Shown: piece after piece, positions 54,093 through 64,000 of the stretch | Numbering within the stretch: the first letter of the stretch is position 1 | Layout of the letters: each line of letters starts with the position of its first letter | Assembly: GCA_027559495.1 (NCBI GenBank) | Contig: JAMXSV010000002.1 | Span: forward strand, 360,995-424,994 | Length of the DNA stretch: 64,000 bases | Direction: 5' to 3' | Source of the DNA: Aurifilum marmelostoma | Lineage: Eukaryota; Ascomycota; Sordariomycetes; Diaporthales; Cryphonectriaceae | Made by a program: the position numbers and the translations under genes | Notes under the pieces: model-generated | Told to the model about the DNA's origin: nothing | Databases searched by the model: none | The model's input: the letters and a program-made list of their open reading frames with translations, nothing else

Positions 54093-56431
54093 ATGAGCCC
54101 AATCGCAGCAGCCATGAAGAGCTGCTTCTCCAGATCAGCTGTGAGCCCCAGCCTCCTGCCCATCCAATCTGCCTCCTCCCCGTCTTCGACGCGGGAACAG
54201 ACACTGACAGCGCCGTCCAACAGCTCCCCCGCCTGCCGCGACCTCAAACAAGGGCCTTACACTTTGCCAACCGCCCCTTACGCGCCAAGGAGGCCTCGCC
54301 CTTTGTCAGCACCAAATATCCTGTTATAGTACGTATCATCCACACGCCAGTCATGCTTCTTCTGACCTTGGAGCCGCCCAGGACCACGAGTACGATGCCG
54401 TCGTCGTCGGTGCCGGTGGCGCTGGCCTGAGAGCAGCCTTTGGCCTCGCCGAGGCCGGACAGCGCACAGCTTGCATCTCGAAGCTCTTTCCCACGAGAAG
54501 TCATACTGTCGCTGCCCAGGGAGGTATCAATGCCGCCTTAGGTATGTCTCCCCACGTCCTCCAGAGCTCGTCTCTTTGGGAGCCAGGGACTAATCTTGTG
54601 TGTGCGCGTGTGTGCAGGTAACATGCACGAGGACGACTGGAGATGGCACATGTACGATACGGTCAAGGGTTCCGACTGGCTGGGAGATCAAGACGCCATA
54701 CATTACATGACCCGCGAGGCACCAGCGTCCATTATCGAGCTCGAGAACTACGGCTGCCCCTTCTCAAGAACCGAGGACGGACGCATGTACGTGGCAAGCC
54801 CCCTGGTCCCTTTCCCCCCCCCCCCCTCCTCGTCCGGAGGCTTCATGAACCGGGCATCTCTCTCTGACTGCTTCTTCCTGATCCTTATAGTTACCAGCGT
54901 GCCTTTGGTGGTCAGTCGCAGAAGTATGGCAAGGGCGGCCAGGCGTACCGATGCTGTGCTGCTGCCGACCGAACCGGCCACGCACTCCTGCACACCCTCT
55001 ACGGCCAGTCGCTCCGACACAACACCAACTACTTTATCGAATACTTTGCCATCGACCTGATCATGGAGGACGGCGAGTGCCGAGGCGTCTTGGCCTACAA
55101 CCAGGAGGACGGAACCCTGCACCGGTTCATGGCCAACAACACGGTCCTGGCCACGGGCGGATACGGCCGCGCGTACTTCAGCTGCACCTCTGCCCACACG
55201 TGCACGGGAGACGGCATGGCCATGGTCGCCCGTGCTGGCCTGCCCAACCAGGATCTCGAGTTCGTCCAATTCCACCCCACGGGTATCTACGGCGCCGGCT
55301 GCCTGATCACCGAGGGCTCCCGCGGCGAGGGTGGCTACCTGCTCAACTCGGAGGGTGAGCGGTTCATGGAGCGCTACGCGCCCACGGCCAAGGATCTCGC
55401 CTCTCGTGATGTCGTCTCCCGGTCCATGACCATGGAGATCCGTGACGGTCGCGGCGTCGGTCCCGACAAGGACCACATCTACCTGCAGCTGAGCCACCTG
55501 CCCGCCGAGATCCTCCACGAGCGTCTGCCCGGTATCTCGGAGACGGCTAGCATCTTCGCCGGTGTCGATGTCACCAAGCAGCCCATCCCCGTCCTGCCCA
55601 CTGTGCACTACAACATGGGCGGCATCCCCACGCGTTACACGGGTGAGGTCATCACCGTGGACGAGCAGGGCAACGACAAGGTTGTGCCCGGCCTGTTCGC
55701 CTGTGGTGAGGCCGCCTGTGTGTCTGTCCACGGCGCCAACCGCCTGGGCGCCAACTCGCTGCTCGACCTGGTCGTCTTTGGCCGTGCCGTGGCGCACACC
55801 ATCTCGGAGAAGTTCCCGCCCGGCGCCAAGCACAAGCCCATCAGCGCGGATGCCGGTGCCGCGTCCATCGAGGCCCTGGACAAGATCCGGACCTCGGACG
55901 GGCCCAAGAGCACGGCCGAGATCCGCCTGGCCATGCAGAAGACGATGCAGACGGACGTCAGCGTGTTCCGGATGCAGGAGAGTCTGGACGAGGGTGTGCG
56001 CAAGATCAACGAGGTCGACCAGATGTACAGCCAGGTCGGCATCAAGGACCGCAGCATGATCTGGAACTCGGACCTGGTCGAGACACTGGAGCTGAGGAAC
56101 CTCCTGACGTGCGCGTAAGTGAAGAAGCCCATCTGAAGCATTCGTCTGCTCCGAATTCCTTTTCGGTTCCTTTCTGTCTCTAACTTTACTAACTCTCGAC
56201 TCTTTTCACAGTACGCAAACTGCCGTCTCTGCTGCCAACCGCAAGGAGTCCCGTGGTGCGCACGCCCGTGAGGACTACCCCGACCGTGACGACGAGAACT
56301 GGATGAAGCACACGCTGTCGTATCAGAAGACGCCGCACGGCAAGGTCGAGCTGAGCTACAGGAACGTCATCGGCCACACGCTGGACGAGGCCGAGTGCAA
56401 GGCCGTCCCGCCGTTCAAGCGTGTGTACTAG
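54093..56431 (+). CDS. sdh1: Succinate dehydrogenase flavoprotein subunit
   Basis: Six exons (54093-54140, 54224-54328, 54382-54541, 54618-54786, 54891-56114, 56212-56431) give 641 aa, the expected length. The first 45 residues, split by intron 1, form a mitochondrial presequence (MSPIAAAMKSCFSRSA, then LPRLPRPQTRALHF). FAD is bound by GAGGAGLRAA (from Gly61), with the covalent His92 in RSHTVAAQGG. Active-site regions include FVQFHPTGIYG, TEGSRGEGG and VHGANRLGANS. It oxidises succinate to fumarate in complex II, in the matrix face of the inner membrane, linking the TCA cycle to ubiquinone. Intron 2 is only 53 nt. Intron 1 was placed by frame: the uninterrupted reading from the ATG would miss SPFVSTKYPVI. 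No frame errors are seen. Confidence 0.95.
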
Positions 56432-57098
56432 AAGAAGAGGAGCGTAGAGAAAAAGAGAAAAAGAAAGAAAGAAGAGCACGATGGGGAGCAAATTAGACCG
56501 AAGGTGTTGGGAAGGCAAAAGACGGCGAAATGGGTATCCATGGGCTTTCTCATACACGACACAAACACACACACGCACGCGTAGCCATGCGCGCGCGCAC
56601 AGCCACAAGACCTCGACCATGCACTATGGGCCTTTGTGTCTGGATCAACCAACAATCGACAGGATGAGACCTTGAGTGGGAGATCCTTCCCTCGAGAATC
56701 TCGGACATATCGGATTGGCGGCTGGAGTGCAAAGGGAGGGAACACCGAGAAAAGGGGAGAACGAGGAGAAGGAGTCGTCGGTGATGAAGAAGGAAGTGTA
56801 TCCCTTGTAATGCCATTTTCGGCGTTGTGTACACACACACACACATTGGTGTGGAGGACATTTTAATGGTGTCTGTAGCGAATGGAGTTGATGATGTTTT
56901 TTGGAATTCTATCGTGTGCCGGACCAATGCAATCCCATGTGCTCCTCATGTTGAATATATATATATATATATATACAAATATATAAATATATAAATATGT
57001 AGTATAAAGCATCCATCTATGTATCATGTGGGTATCTTGTTGTCCTCCAAAGCTGATCTATCCATTTAAAAAAAACGCATCCCCCTTTTCCCTCCAAA
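56432..57098. other. Convergent 3' flanks
   Basis: The 3' regions of SDH1 (+) and the GT90 gene (-). CA tracts and an AT dinucleotide tract (56955-56975) are present. No gene. Confidence 0.55.
56955..56975. repeat. (AT)n microsatellite
   Basis: An uninterrupted AT tract of 21 bases, followed by further short AT blocks to about 57000. Confidence 0.9.
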
Positions 57099-60000
57099 TC
57101 ATGCACTGAAGCCCAGCTGATCGCGTGAATCATCCACCAGACGGCCCCATTCGAGCAGCAGGCGGAACATGTACACCTGCATGTCCTCCCGCCTCAGCGC
57201 CCTGAGCGCCCAATTCCTCCCCTCGCCCGCGATGGACTCTGCAAGTGACATGCTGGGACTCTCCTCCTCCTCCTCCCCCCCCCCCCCTTTATCCTTCCTC
57301 GCACCGCTCACAAACCTGACCACGTCCCAGATCCCACTCAGGCTGACGTCCAAGGGCACATAGTGCGCCCAAGCATGCACCCTCTCCGCGTCCCACGTGC
57401 GGAACAGGCTCGCCTTGTACAGCAGGCTCTTGCTCCGCAGAAAAGGCAGGCCGCGGCCCGAGAACCCGGCGCCGTCGAGGTCGACCAGGTGGCGGTAGGC
57501 CCAGTGGTCCTGGAAATCAATCCCGCCCGCCGCCGGCTGGGCCGTGGGGCCGCCGCCGCCGTAGAAGTGGGACGTCTCGGCGCGGCAGTCTGCCTCGTCG
57601 CAGCGGGAAAAGGCGCCCACGAAGGAGACGTTGGTGGCGACAGGCTGGTGGTGGTGCTGCTGCTGCTGCTGCTGCTGCGACGACGGCAGCGACGACGACG
57701 ACGACGACGCCGCCGACGCCGACGCCAGGGACCGCGCCATGCTGACAAAGCGCGCCCGCAGGTAGGCGGGCCAGGCCTGGCCCCTCGCGTAGCCGTCGGT
57801 GGCGGAGCCGCGCCAGAAGACGACGTCCCGCTTGTCGGCCCAGTCCGGGTCGCGCGCCGCCGGGTCCAGGTCGACCTTGCCGACAAAGTTCCACGGGCTG
57901 GGGACGAGGACGTCGGCAAAGGCGCCGTCGGCGCGGGCCTGGCTGAGGATGGGCAGCGCGTGGCGCGTGGCGGCGAAGGCGCCCGGGTGGAGGAGGAAGC
58001 CGTGGAGGTGGGCGAGGTCGGGCCGGCTGCAGAGGTCGTGTGCTGCGGTGCTGCTGCTGCTGCTGTCGCCGGCCGGGGAGATGGAGCCGAGGCCGCTGCG
58101 GGCGCTGGGGTGCACGAGGAGGGCGCTGTCGGGCCACCTTTCTTGTCGCGCCGGGCTGGACGGCGGGCACGCGGGGGCGACGAAGGTGTCGTAGATGGGG
58201 AGGCTGCCGGGGCCGGAGAAGTACCCGGACGGGGGCGGGTGGTCGTCCCGGGTGAGGCCGAGGTACGCGTCCGACCACGGCGGGGAGAGGGTCTCGCTGA
58301 ACGAGGACCGCAGGGGCCGCCCGACGTCCCTGGAGCGGGCGAGAGTGGTGCGCGCCAGCTCGCCCGCGGCCGCGTGGGCCCGGGACGTCTCGTGGGCCAC
58401 GGCGACGCGGCTCTCGTCGTCGAGGTTGAAGGCCAGGTCCATGTCGGGCAGGTGCCCCGCGAACGGCTCGATCATGGCGCGGTAGCCGTCCATCATCCAC
58501 CTGTGCGTGCCCGGGGTGAGGTCGCTCAGCAGGACCGTCCCGTTGCGGATCCGGAGCCCCCCGATGCCGAGGTGCGGCTGCTCCATCAGGTGGCTGGTGC
58601 GGGCGCGGAGCTCGGCCGGGGACAGGCCCCAGAAGGGCCCGAGGTCGGCGTGGATCTGGTCAAAGGTGTCGACGACGGGGGAGTCGTGCTGCGTGGCGAA
58701 GGCGTGCCACCTGTCGAAGCGGGGAGGCGGGGGGATCGCGTAGCGGGCCTTGTACTCGTCCACGGCCTCGTGGAGGTCCCGGCTCTTGTGGGCGGCGGAG
58801 ATCCACGCGTCCGAGGCCCTGCGGGCGGATGCGATGAGGGCGTGGGCGTCTTGGCCGGGGGCCAGGGAGGTGAGCGAGAGCCGCACGAGGCTGATCCAGA
58901 GGAGGAGGACCATGCCCGCGAAGATGCTCATCAGGAGCTTCCTGTGCTCCAGCCTCTCGCTGCTCGACAGCCTCAACACCTCGCCGTCGAGACGCACCGC
59001 CTCCCTGCCTAGCAGGACGAGACACCCGAGCGCCAGGGCGCCCGCTGTCAGGGGCCACAGGGCAGGCTGGGGCGCGATGCGGACGGCGCCGCGCTCGACG
59101 GCGAGCCAGGAGCCGTGGGAGGAGGCGACGAGGATGGCGGTGCTGCAGAGACAGAGCGTGCTTGCCGTCATGTGGTGGTGGGCCAGGAGGTGGATGGCCG
59201 TGAGGAGGACGAGGCTGGCGGCGAGGCTGTCCCTCAGCAAGAGCCTGAGGGCGAGGCTGCGGACCGAGGGGGCTGCTACTAGCTCCCTGAAGCTCGTGGT
59301 CGAGAACCCCGCGGAGAGGACGAGGAGGAGGTACATGGTGGCCGCTGCGACGAGCAGGTCACCTGCCAGGTTCAAGCGGCTGCTGCTGGAGACGGAAAGT
59401 GATGAGCCGACTGCTGGTAGTGCCGTGGTGTTGGCCTGTTGCTGCTGCTGCTGCTGCTGCCGTCGTACCCTCCTCGCGACCAGCAGGACAAGCACAGTAT
59501 CAAGGCAGAGGGTAGCCACCTGCGGGACCACACCGGGGCTCGGCCAGCCCGTGTTTGCAGGACACACTGCCCCCGTGGACGACTGCACGGAGGCAAGGCT
59601 GCGGCTGGCCAGGAGGGCCCAGACCACGGCACATGCTATGTACTGAAGGCTGGGGCGGTGGTCTGCGCCGTCGTGGTGGTGGTGGTGGTGGTCTGTCTGC
59701 TGTGTCCTCTTGACCCAGGGCGAGGCGGGCTGGGCTTCGACATGCTTGGAGGGCGCCAGCTGCATGTAGTCTTCCTCCTCGGGCTGCTGCTGGTGGTGAT
59801 GGTGGGGAAGATATCGTTCGGATATGAGGACAAGCGCGAGTATGAATGTCTGTAATGACCCCTCGTCAGCACATCTCTTTCTTCTTCTTTCTCTTTTTCA
59901 AAGACTCATAAAAAAATTTAAAAAAAATAAAAAAGAATTTTTAAAAAAAAAAAAAGGTCTACTCACCCATGCCCCCGGGATAATACACTGCGACCACCAC

Positions 60001-60456
60001 AACGTCTGCCGGAAAAAGAAAGCCCTAGCGACCAGACAAGCCGGTACGGCCAGGGCCTGGGACAGTCCCCATACGGACCGGTGCCGGAGACAGGAGCGCA
60101 AGTAGTGGACGGGGGAGATGCGCTCCGGGGTGCTGCCGCCGCCGTGCCATCTGTTGTAGAAGAGGAGGGCGAGGCCGGTCCAGAAGAGGGTGAGGGCGGA
60201 GAGGGCGATGGGTCGTTCTGGAAGGGTTTCCAGTGTCAGTATACGAAATATATCCATCATTATAACATCACATGTGACTTACCAAGTGAAGAGGAGGTGT
60301 GGTATCGCGACGAGAGATAATACCACGCCACGCAAAAGACACTACAGCGAGGTCCATCCCAGAGTCAGCCAGCAGGTCCACGCCCATGATTGTATTCCCC
60401 CAGTCGGGGATCTCGAGATTCCATGAGACTTACAAAAGAGAACCTATTGCCCGCAT
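57099..60456 (-). CDS. GT90/CAP10-family glycosyltransferase, multi-pass
   Basis: Four exons (60434-60456, 60283-60341, 59967-60217, 57099-59849) give 1027 aa. The last two are certain. The first two (23 and 59 nt) rest on splice consensus and frame, giving MRAIGSL and then VFCVAWYYLSSRYHT. The N-terminal 320 residues hold about eight to ten hydrophobic segments (for example LTLFWTGLALLFYNRWH). The C-terminal half is the CAP10 domain: DVVFWRGSATDGYARG, YRHLVDLDGAGFSGRGLPFL, then YVPLDVSLSGIWDVVRFV. These are the donor-binding motifs of GT90 enzymes such as Cryptococcus beta-1,2-xylosyltransferase. A Golgi role in glycan synthesis is inferred. Ser, Gln and Gly runs, including a C13 run (57275-57287), are inserted without breaking the frame. 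Confidence 0.88.
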
Positions 60457-62883
60457 GATGTAAAGCCCAACAAAAAAAACCAAAAAAAAACGAAAACCCT
60501 CCCGCAGCGTGAGGAACGGGGGGGGGGGGGGCGGGTGGGCGCTAATACATCTATCTGCCCGGGTATGCGATGAATGCTCAAGGCTGAAGAGATATAGAAT
60601 AGAATGTTGAATAGACTGACTGCCTATACATACACACACACACACACACCCACTCACACCTAGTTTCTCATGATAGCAAGGACAGGAGAAAGAGAAAGAA
60701 AAAAAACACGCTCGTAGAAGAAAGAAAAGTAAGACAGAATGCAGGCACAGGCACCCAAGATGAACTTCCCACGCCATATGCTGACACCTGGGGACGAAAA
60801 AAGGCCCCTCTCTTCCTTCACCTCCTTCTTCTCCTACCCAGTAAGACAGAGAGGGGCGGCATAAACAAGTTAGATACATACGGTAGACAGATACTCTTAG
60901 CGCGGATTCAACCAACCAACCAAACAAAAAAAAAAAAAAAAAAAAAAACACCAAAAAACCCCTCCATTATCCCGCTCGCATCAGAAGTGAAGGAGGAGGC
61001 TCAGTTGGGGGAGGAGGAGGGGGGGGGGGGGGGGCATGGCTTACTACCCTGCCACAGCAAAAGTCCAGCTCCTCCTCCTTTTGTTGTGAGTGAGAGACCT
61101 GAGTGGGCAACGTCACACATGCAGCTGCCAACTTTTCCCTCTGTGTATGAATTTCTTTGTGTATTCCACCTGCAGGGATTTACTTGGTCGACTCTATCTG
61201 CATAGCGTACCCTTTTTTTTTTTTTCTTGTCTCTCTCTCTCTCTCTCTCTTCTCGACTCAGGCGAGCGACGGCTGGTCGGGTTCCCACATGGAATTCCAT
61301 CGTGGAGCCCCCTCCCCCCAGACAGCGAATAAGCGACCAACGATCGATCGACGGATGCAAGGAACCTTGGTTCCAGGCAGACAGAGAGTGGCAGTAAGAT
61401 GAGCACAACCGGAACAGACACGCCGGGCTGCAGTTGGCACACAGCCTGAATTAAAGCCGTTCTCTCTCTCTCTCTGACGGGGGGGGTGACATTTTCAAGC
61501 CACAAGATTCACCGACCAGGGAGACACCTGTCACAGGGCTGGTTAATCACATTGGACATGGAGAGAGAGAGAGAAGAAAACAAAAAGGTACATGTTAATT
61601 TAAGCTATGGTTGTTAATCGCCATGCTTGACCCCAGGGCTGACTTTCGTCTTCCCACGTTCCGCTTCCTGCAGGATTTCTTTGCCTTTTGCCCGTGCCGC
61701 CTTCTGTATTTTCTGTAGCCCAGCGTGCCCAGTCAGAGAGCCATTGAAGAGAGAAGACGTGCCTCGTCAAGACTGGTCCTATGAAAAAAAGGCCCATCCA
61801 TCCGCACCCAGCGTGCCAGCCAGCCAATATTTAGCGTCCATTTCATGTCTCACTATGGGTCCGTCAGCAGGTCCAATTAAATCCATTCCATTGATGTCAT
61901 CTTTTAGGTACCATTGTAGTGGAAAAGGTAGCCCCCCCCCCCCGGGAGAAGAAGGAGAGCGCAAAGTAACCCTCTGCAAACAGCCGAGCGGGAAGAAAAG
62001 GCCCGCTTCCTTTCGGGTATGCCAGCCGCTAAGTAATTACTGGAATACATGCATGGCCCAAGAAAGATATCCGCCTGCAGATTAGAGTGCTCGTGTGCAG
62101 GGCGAGGGAGTGCTGTGGACGGGGCTGTCACTTTTGTCGTGCGTGCGTGGTTCGTGGTTGTATATTATCGAGTGTGGACATGCTAATTCACTTCTCTCTG
62201 ACCAAGGACTGTTTACTGTTTCCATGTATTCTTTTTTTTTTTTTTTCTTTTTTTTTTTATCCCCATCCACACCAGACAACACAGACCCAAGTACAACCCA
62301 CTAAATGTTACAGCTCACAAAATAAACATGGGGGATCTATCTATCACCGGGCAAGTGGACGATGAGATAATAATAATAACCCTACCCCCCAAAGACAGAA
62401 CCCATCCACCCACCCATCATCCCCCATGGTGTCATGTCCTATCTCTTCCAAAAAAGAGGATATCTGTCATTATTTATGGGAGGGTGGTGATGGTGGTGCG
62501 GGCGGGTATGCCAGTCATCCCTTCGCCGCGCAGTCAGACTGTTATTTTTCTGTTCCTGTTGTGGAGGTGTAGTGTGCATAAAATCCACGGCTCAAGCAGG
62601 ATACGTTGAGTACTTTATTTGATCCCATACTTGGGTGCTGCCTTCGATGCCTACCATTGGATACACGCCATACTTCAGACTTCAGTCTCCGCATAGAGGA
62701 TAACAGCGGTTACAATGGAGGAGGATTCACTGATGGCAATGAGTCTGTGATGTACCAGAGTGTAGGGTTCCCATCCCAGCAGAATTCAAGCCGTCTGCAG
62801 AATCGGCTGCTCTTCTTCTCTATCCTTTTATCAACTACACAGCAACAGAGAACTTGAAAGACACGAGAATGTTATGAAAGTGG

Positions 62884-62924
<41 letters not shown>

Positions 62925-63192
62925 GTGGGAGGAAACGTAAACGCTGGTTGATGACAGTAGTCTAGGATGCAGCTGCACAATCTCTCGACCTTGAACCCCC
63001 CCCCCCCAAAAGAAAAAAAAAAGTCCTCGGCCGTATCTGCTTTCAACAACAGAATAATCTCCCCGTCACCTCTGCATATCACACATACAGCCTCTAGACG
63101 AGGATAGCCTGGGCTCTGCTGCACCTCCTCCGACGACGACGACAGGATATACTCGGGCCACCGTACCCGAGGGACACGGCCCCCCGCCCCCG
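60457..63192. other. 2.7-kb spacer with homopolymers
   Basis: The GT90 upstream region and the 3' flank of the partial gene. It contains CA and GA tracts, an A-run of about 21 bases near 60928-60948, G15 near 61020-61034, T-rich runs near 62230-62260 and an (AC)19 tract at 62885-62922. No coding region with motifs was found. Confidence 0.5.
62885..62922. repeat. (AC)19 microsatellite
   Basis: An uninterrupted AC tract of 38 bases. Confidence 0.95.
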
Positions 63193-63757
63193 CTAGGTCC
63201 TCCTGACCTTGTTCCAGAACCTCTTGACCACGTTCTGGTCGCCCGCCACCGTCTCGACGTTCCAGTGGTCCACCACGGCCCACATCTTGTCCGTGTTGTT
63301 CTCGTCGCCGCCTGCCCCGCCGCCCCCGCCGCTGCTGCTCCAGCACGCCGCCGCCGTCTGCCCGTTGGCGAGGGCCACGTCGGTGCGCGTCAGCTGGGCC
63401 GACTGGGACCTGCGCCCGGGCGGGAGGTAGTAGGCCGCCGCCGCCGCCGCCTGGCCCGCCTGGCCCGCCTGGTTCCGCCACCCGTAGATGAGCTCCTCGT
63501 CGGCCCGCAGGTCGGGCCTCGTCAGCGTCATGCGCATCGTCATCTCGCGCGACGAGGCCAGGCTGCCGGGCCCCCCCGCGTGCGAGTCGCTCGTCCCGGG
63601 CGGCTTGGACGACACCACCGTGGGCACCCGCCGCCTGTGCCCGCTGTCCAGGTGCAGCGGGTCCGTCGACGTCCTCACCGGGTGGTGGTGGCCCGGCGGG
63701 GGCATCAGCCCGCCCATCTGCGGCGTCCTGGGCGAGTCCGGGTCCGACACGCTGCTG

Positions 63758-63794
<37 letters not shown>

Positions 63795-64000
63795 TGTCGT
63801 TGTCGTTATCGCTGGGCTCCTCGTCCTCCTCGTCGCCGTCAAAGTTGAGAAACGACCGCATGTTCTCCGACGACGCCGCCGGGCTCAGCCTGTGCCTCGA
63901 CTGCCGCTTCCTGTCGCCCGCCGCCGTGGGCGCGTGCTGTTGCGGGTCCGTGGCCGGGAACCCAAACTGCACGGCCTCGTCGAATTTCGTCGTCGACGCG
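63193..64000 (-). CDS. Uncharacterised protein, 5' part outside window
   Basis: An open frame of 268 codons ends at the stop at 63193-63195 and runs uninterrupted to the window edge. The N terminus lies beyond position 64000. Visible features are a short conserved-looking block (FDEAVQFGFPATD), a very acidic low-complexity stretch (alternating Asn-Asp, then a run of Asp, encoded by GTCGTT/GTC repeats), Pro/Ser-rich linkers, Ala and Gly runs, and a C-terminal block (MWAVVDHWNVETVAGDQNVV) ending KRFWNKVRRT. It is strongly GC-rich and mostly disordered. I do not recognise a family or function. Introns within this part are possible, but none is needed. Confidence 0.65.

Noticed and set aside
57363..59012. 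Long plus-strand open frame of 549 codons
   Set aside because: It is antisense to the GT90 gene with Arg/Gly/Val-biased composition and no motifs.
574..62922. CRISPR-like arrays among the many repeats
   Set aside because: All are simple mono-, di- or trinucleotide tracts, or the four-copy motif, which lacks uniform spacers. The organism is a fungus.

Overview
The window is nuclear DNA of a filamentous ascomycete, most likely a sordariomycete and possibly of the order Sordariales. The evidence is short spliceosomal introns (53-236 nt) with GTRNGY donors and CTRAC-like branch sites, GC-rich coding DNA, long pyrimidine tracts and microsatellites between genes, a Zn2Cys6 regulator, and a lone 5S rRNA gene with a TATA box at about -28, the dispersed arrangement known from Neurospora. 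I see no prokaryotic, organellar or viral genes. All gene models were built by eye from homology, reading frame and splice signals.

Layout. 0-13 kb: an STK19-family protein (-), a coiled-coil protein of unknown function (+) and a dipeptidyl-peptidase 5-like S9 peptidase (-), separated by repeat-rich spacers. 14-20 kb: an EAF6 histone-acetyltransferase subunit, an SRRM1-like PWI/RS splicing protein and a small Q-rich protein, all (-). 21.9-31.3 kb: acylpyruvate hydrolase (FAHD1 type), a Ctr copper transporter, a peroxisomal-type CoA Nudix hydrolase, a Zn2Cys6 transcription factor, a four-helix membrane protein and the 5S rRNA gene. 33-36 kb: an NAD(P)H-dependent FMN reductase and a variant C2H2 zinc-finger protein. 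36-38 kb: an AT-richer spacer. 37.9-44.4 kb: a compact set of acyl-CoA dehydrogenase, CaiB/BaiF CoA-transferase, zinc alcohol dehydrogenase and HTD2/MaoC-type dehydratase. 45-57 kb: a GT31/DUF604 glycosyltransferase, an Osh4/Kes1-type oxysterol-binding protein, class II fructose-bisphosphate aldolase and the succinate dehydrogenase flavoprotein subunit. 57-64 kb: a large GT90/CAP10 glycosyltransferase and the 3' part of an uncharacterised protein that runs off the window.

How genes fit together. Most are unrelated housekeeping genes. The exception is the 37.9-44.4 kb set. An acyl-CoA dehydrogenase and a CoA-transferase are transcribed divergently from one 435-bp interval, followed by a dehydrogenase and a hot-dog dehydratase. 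Three of the four carry mitochondrial-type presequences. Together they could activate, desaturate and hydrate an organic acid as its CoA thioester. I could not assign the substrate.

Quality warning. Seven otherwise conserved genes each need one or two single-base corrections to be read through, eight in total. Every one lies in a G or C run of 5-8 bases. This looks like homopolymer miscounting in the assembly rather than real gene decay. The affected entries give frame-corrected lengths. I found no convincing new defence system, mobile element or CRISPR array.
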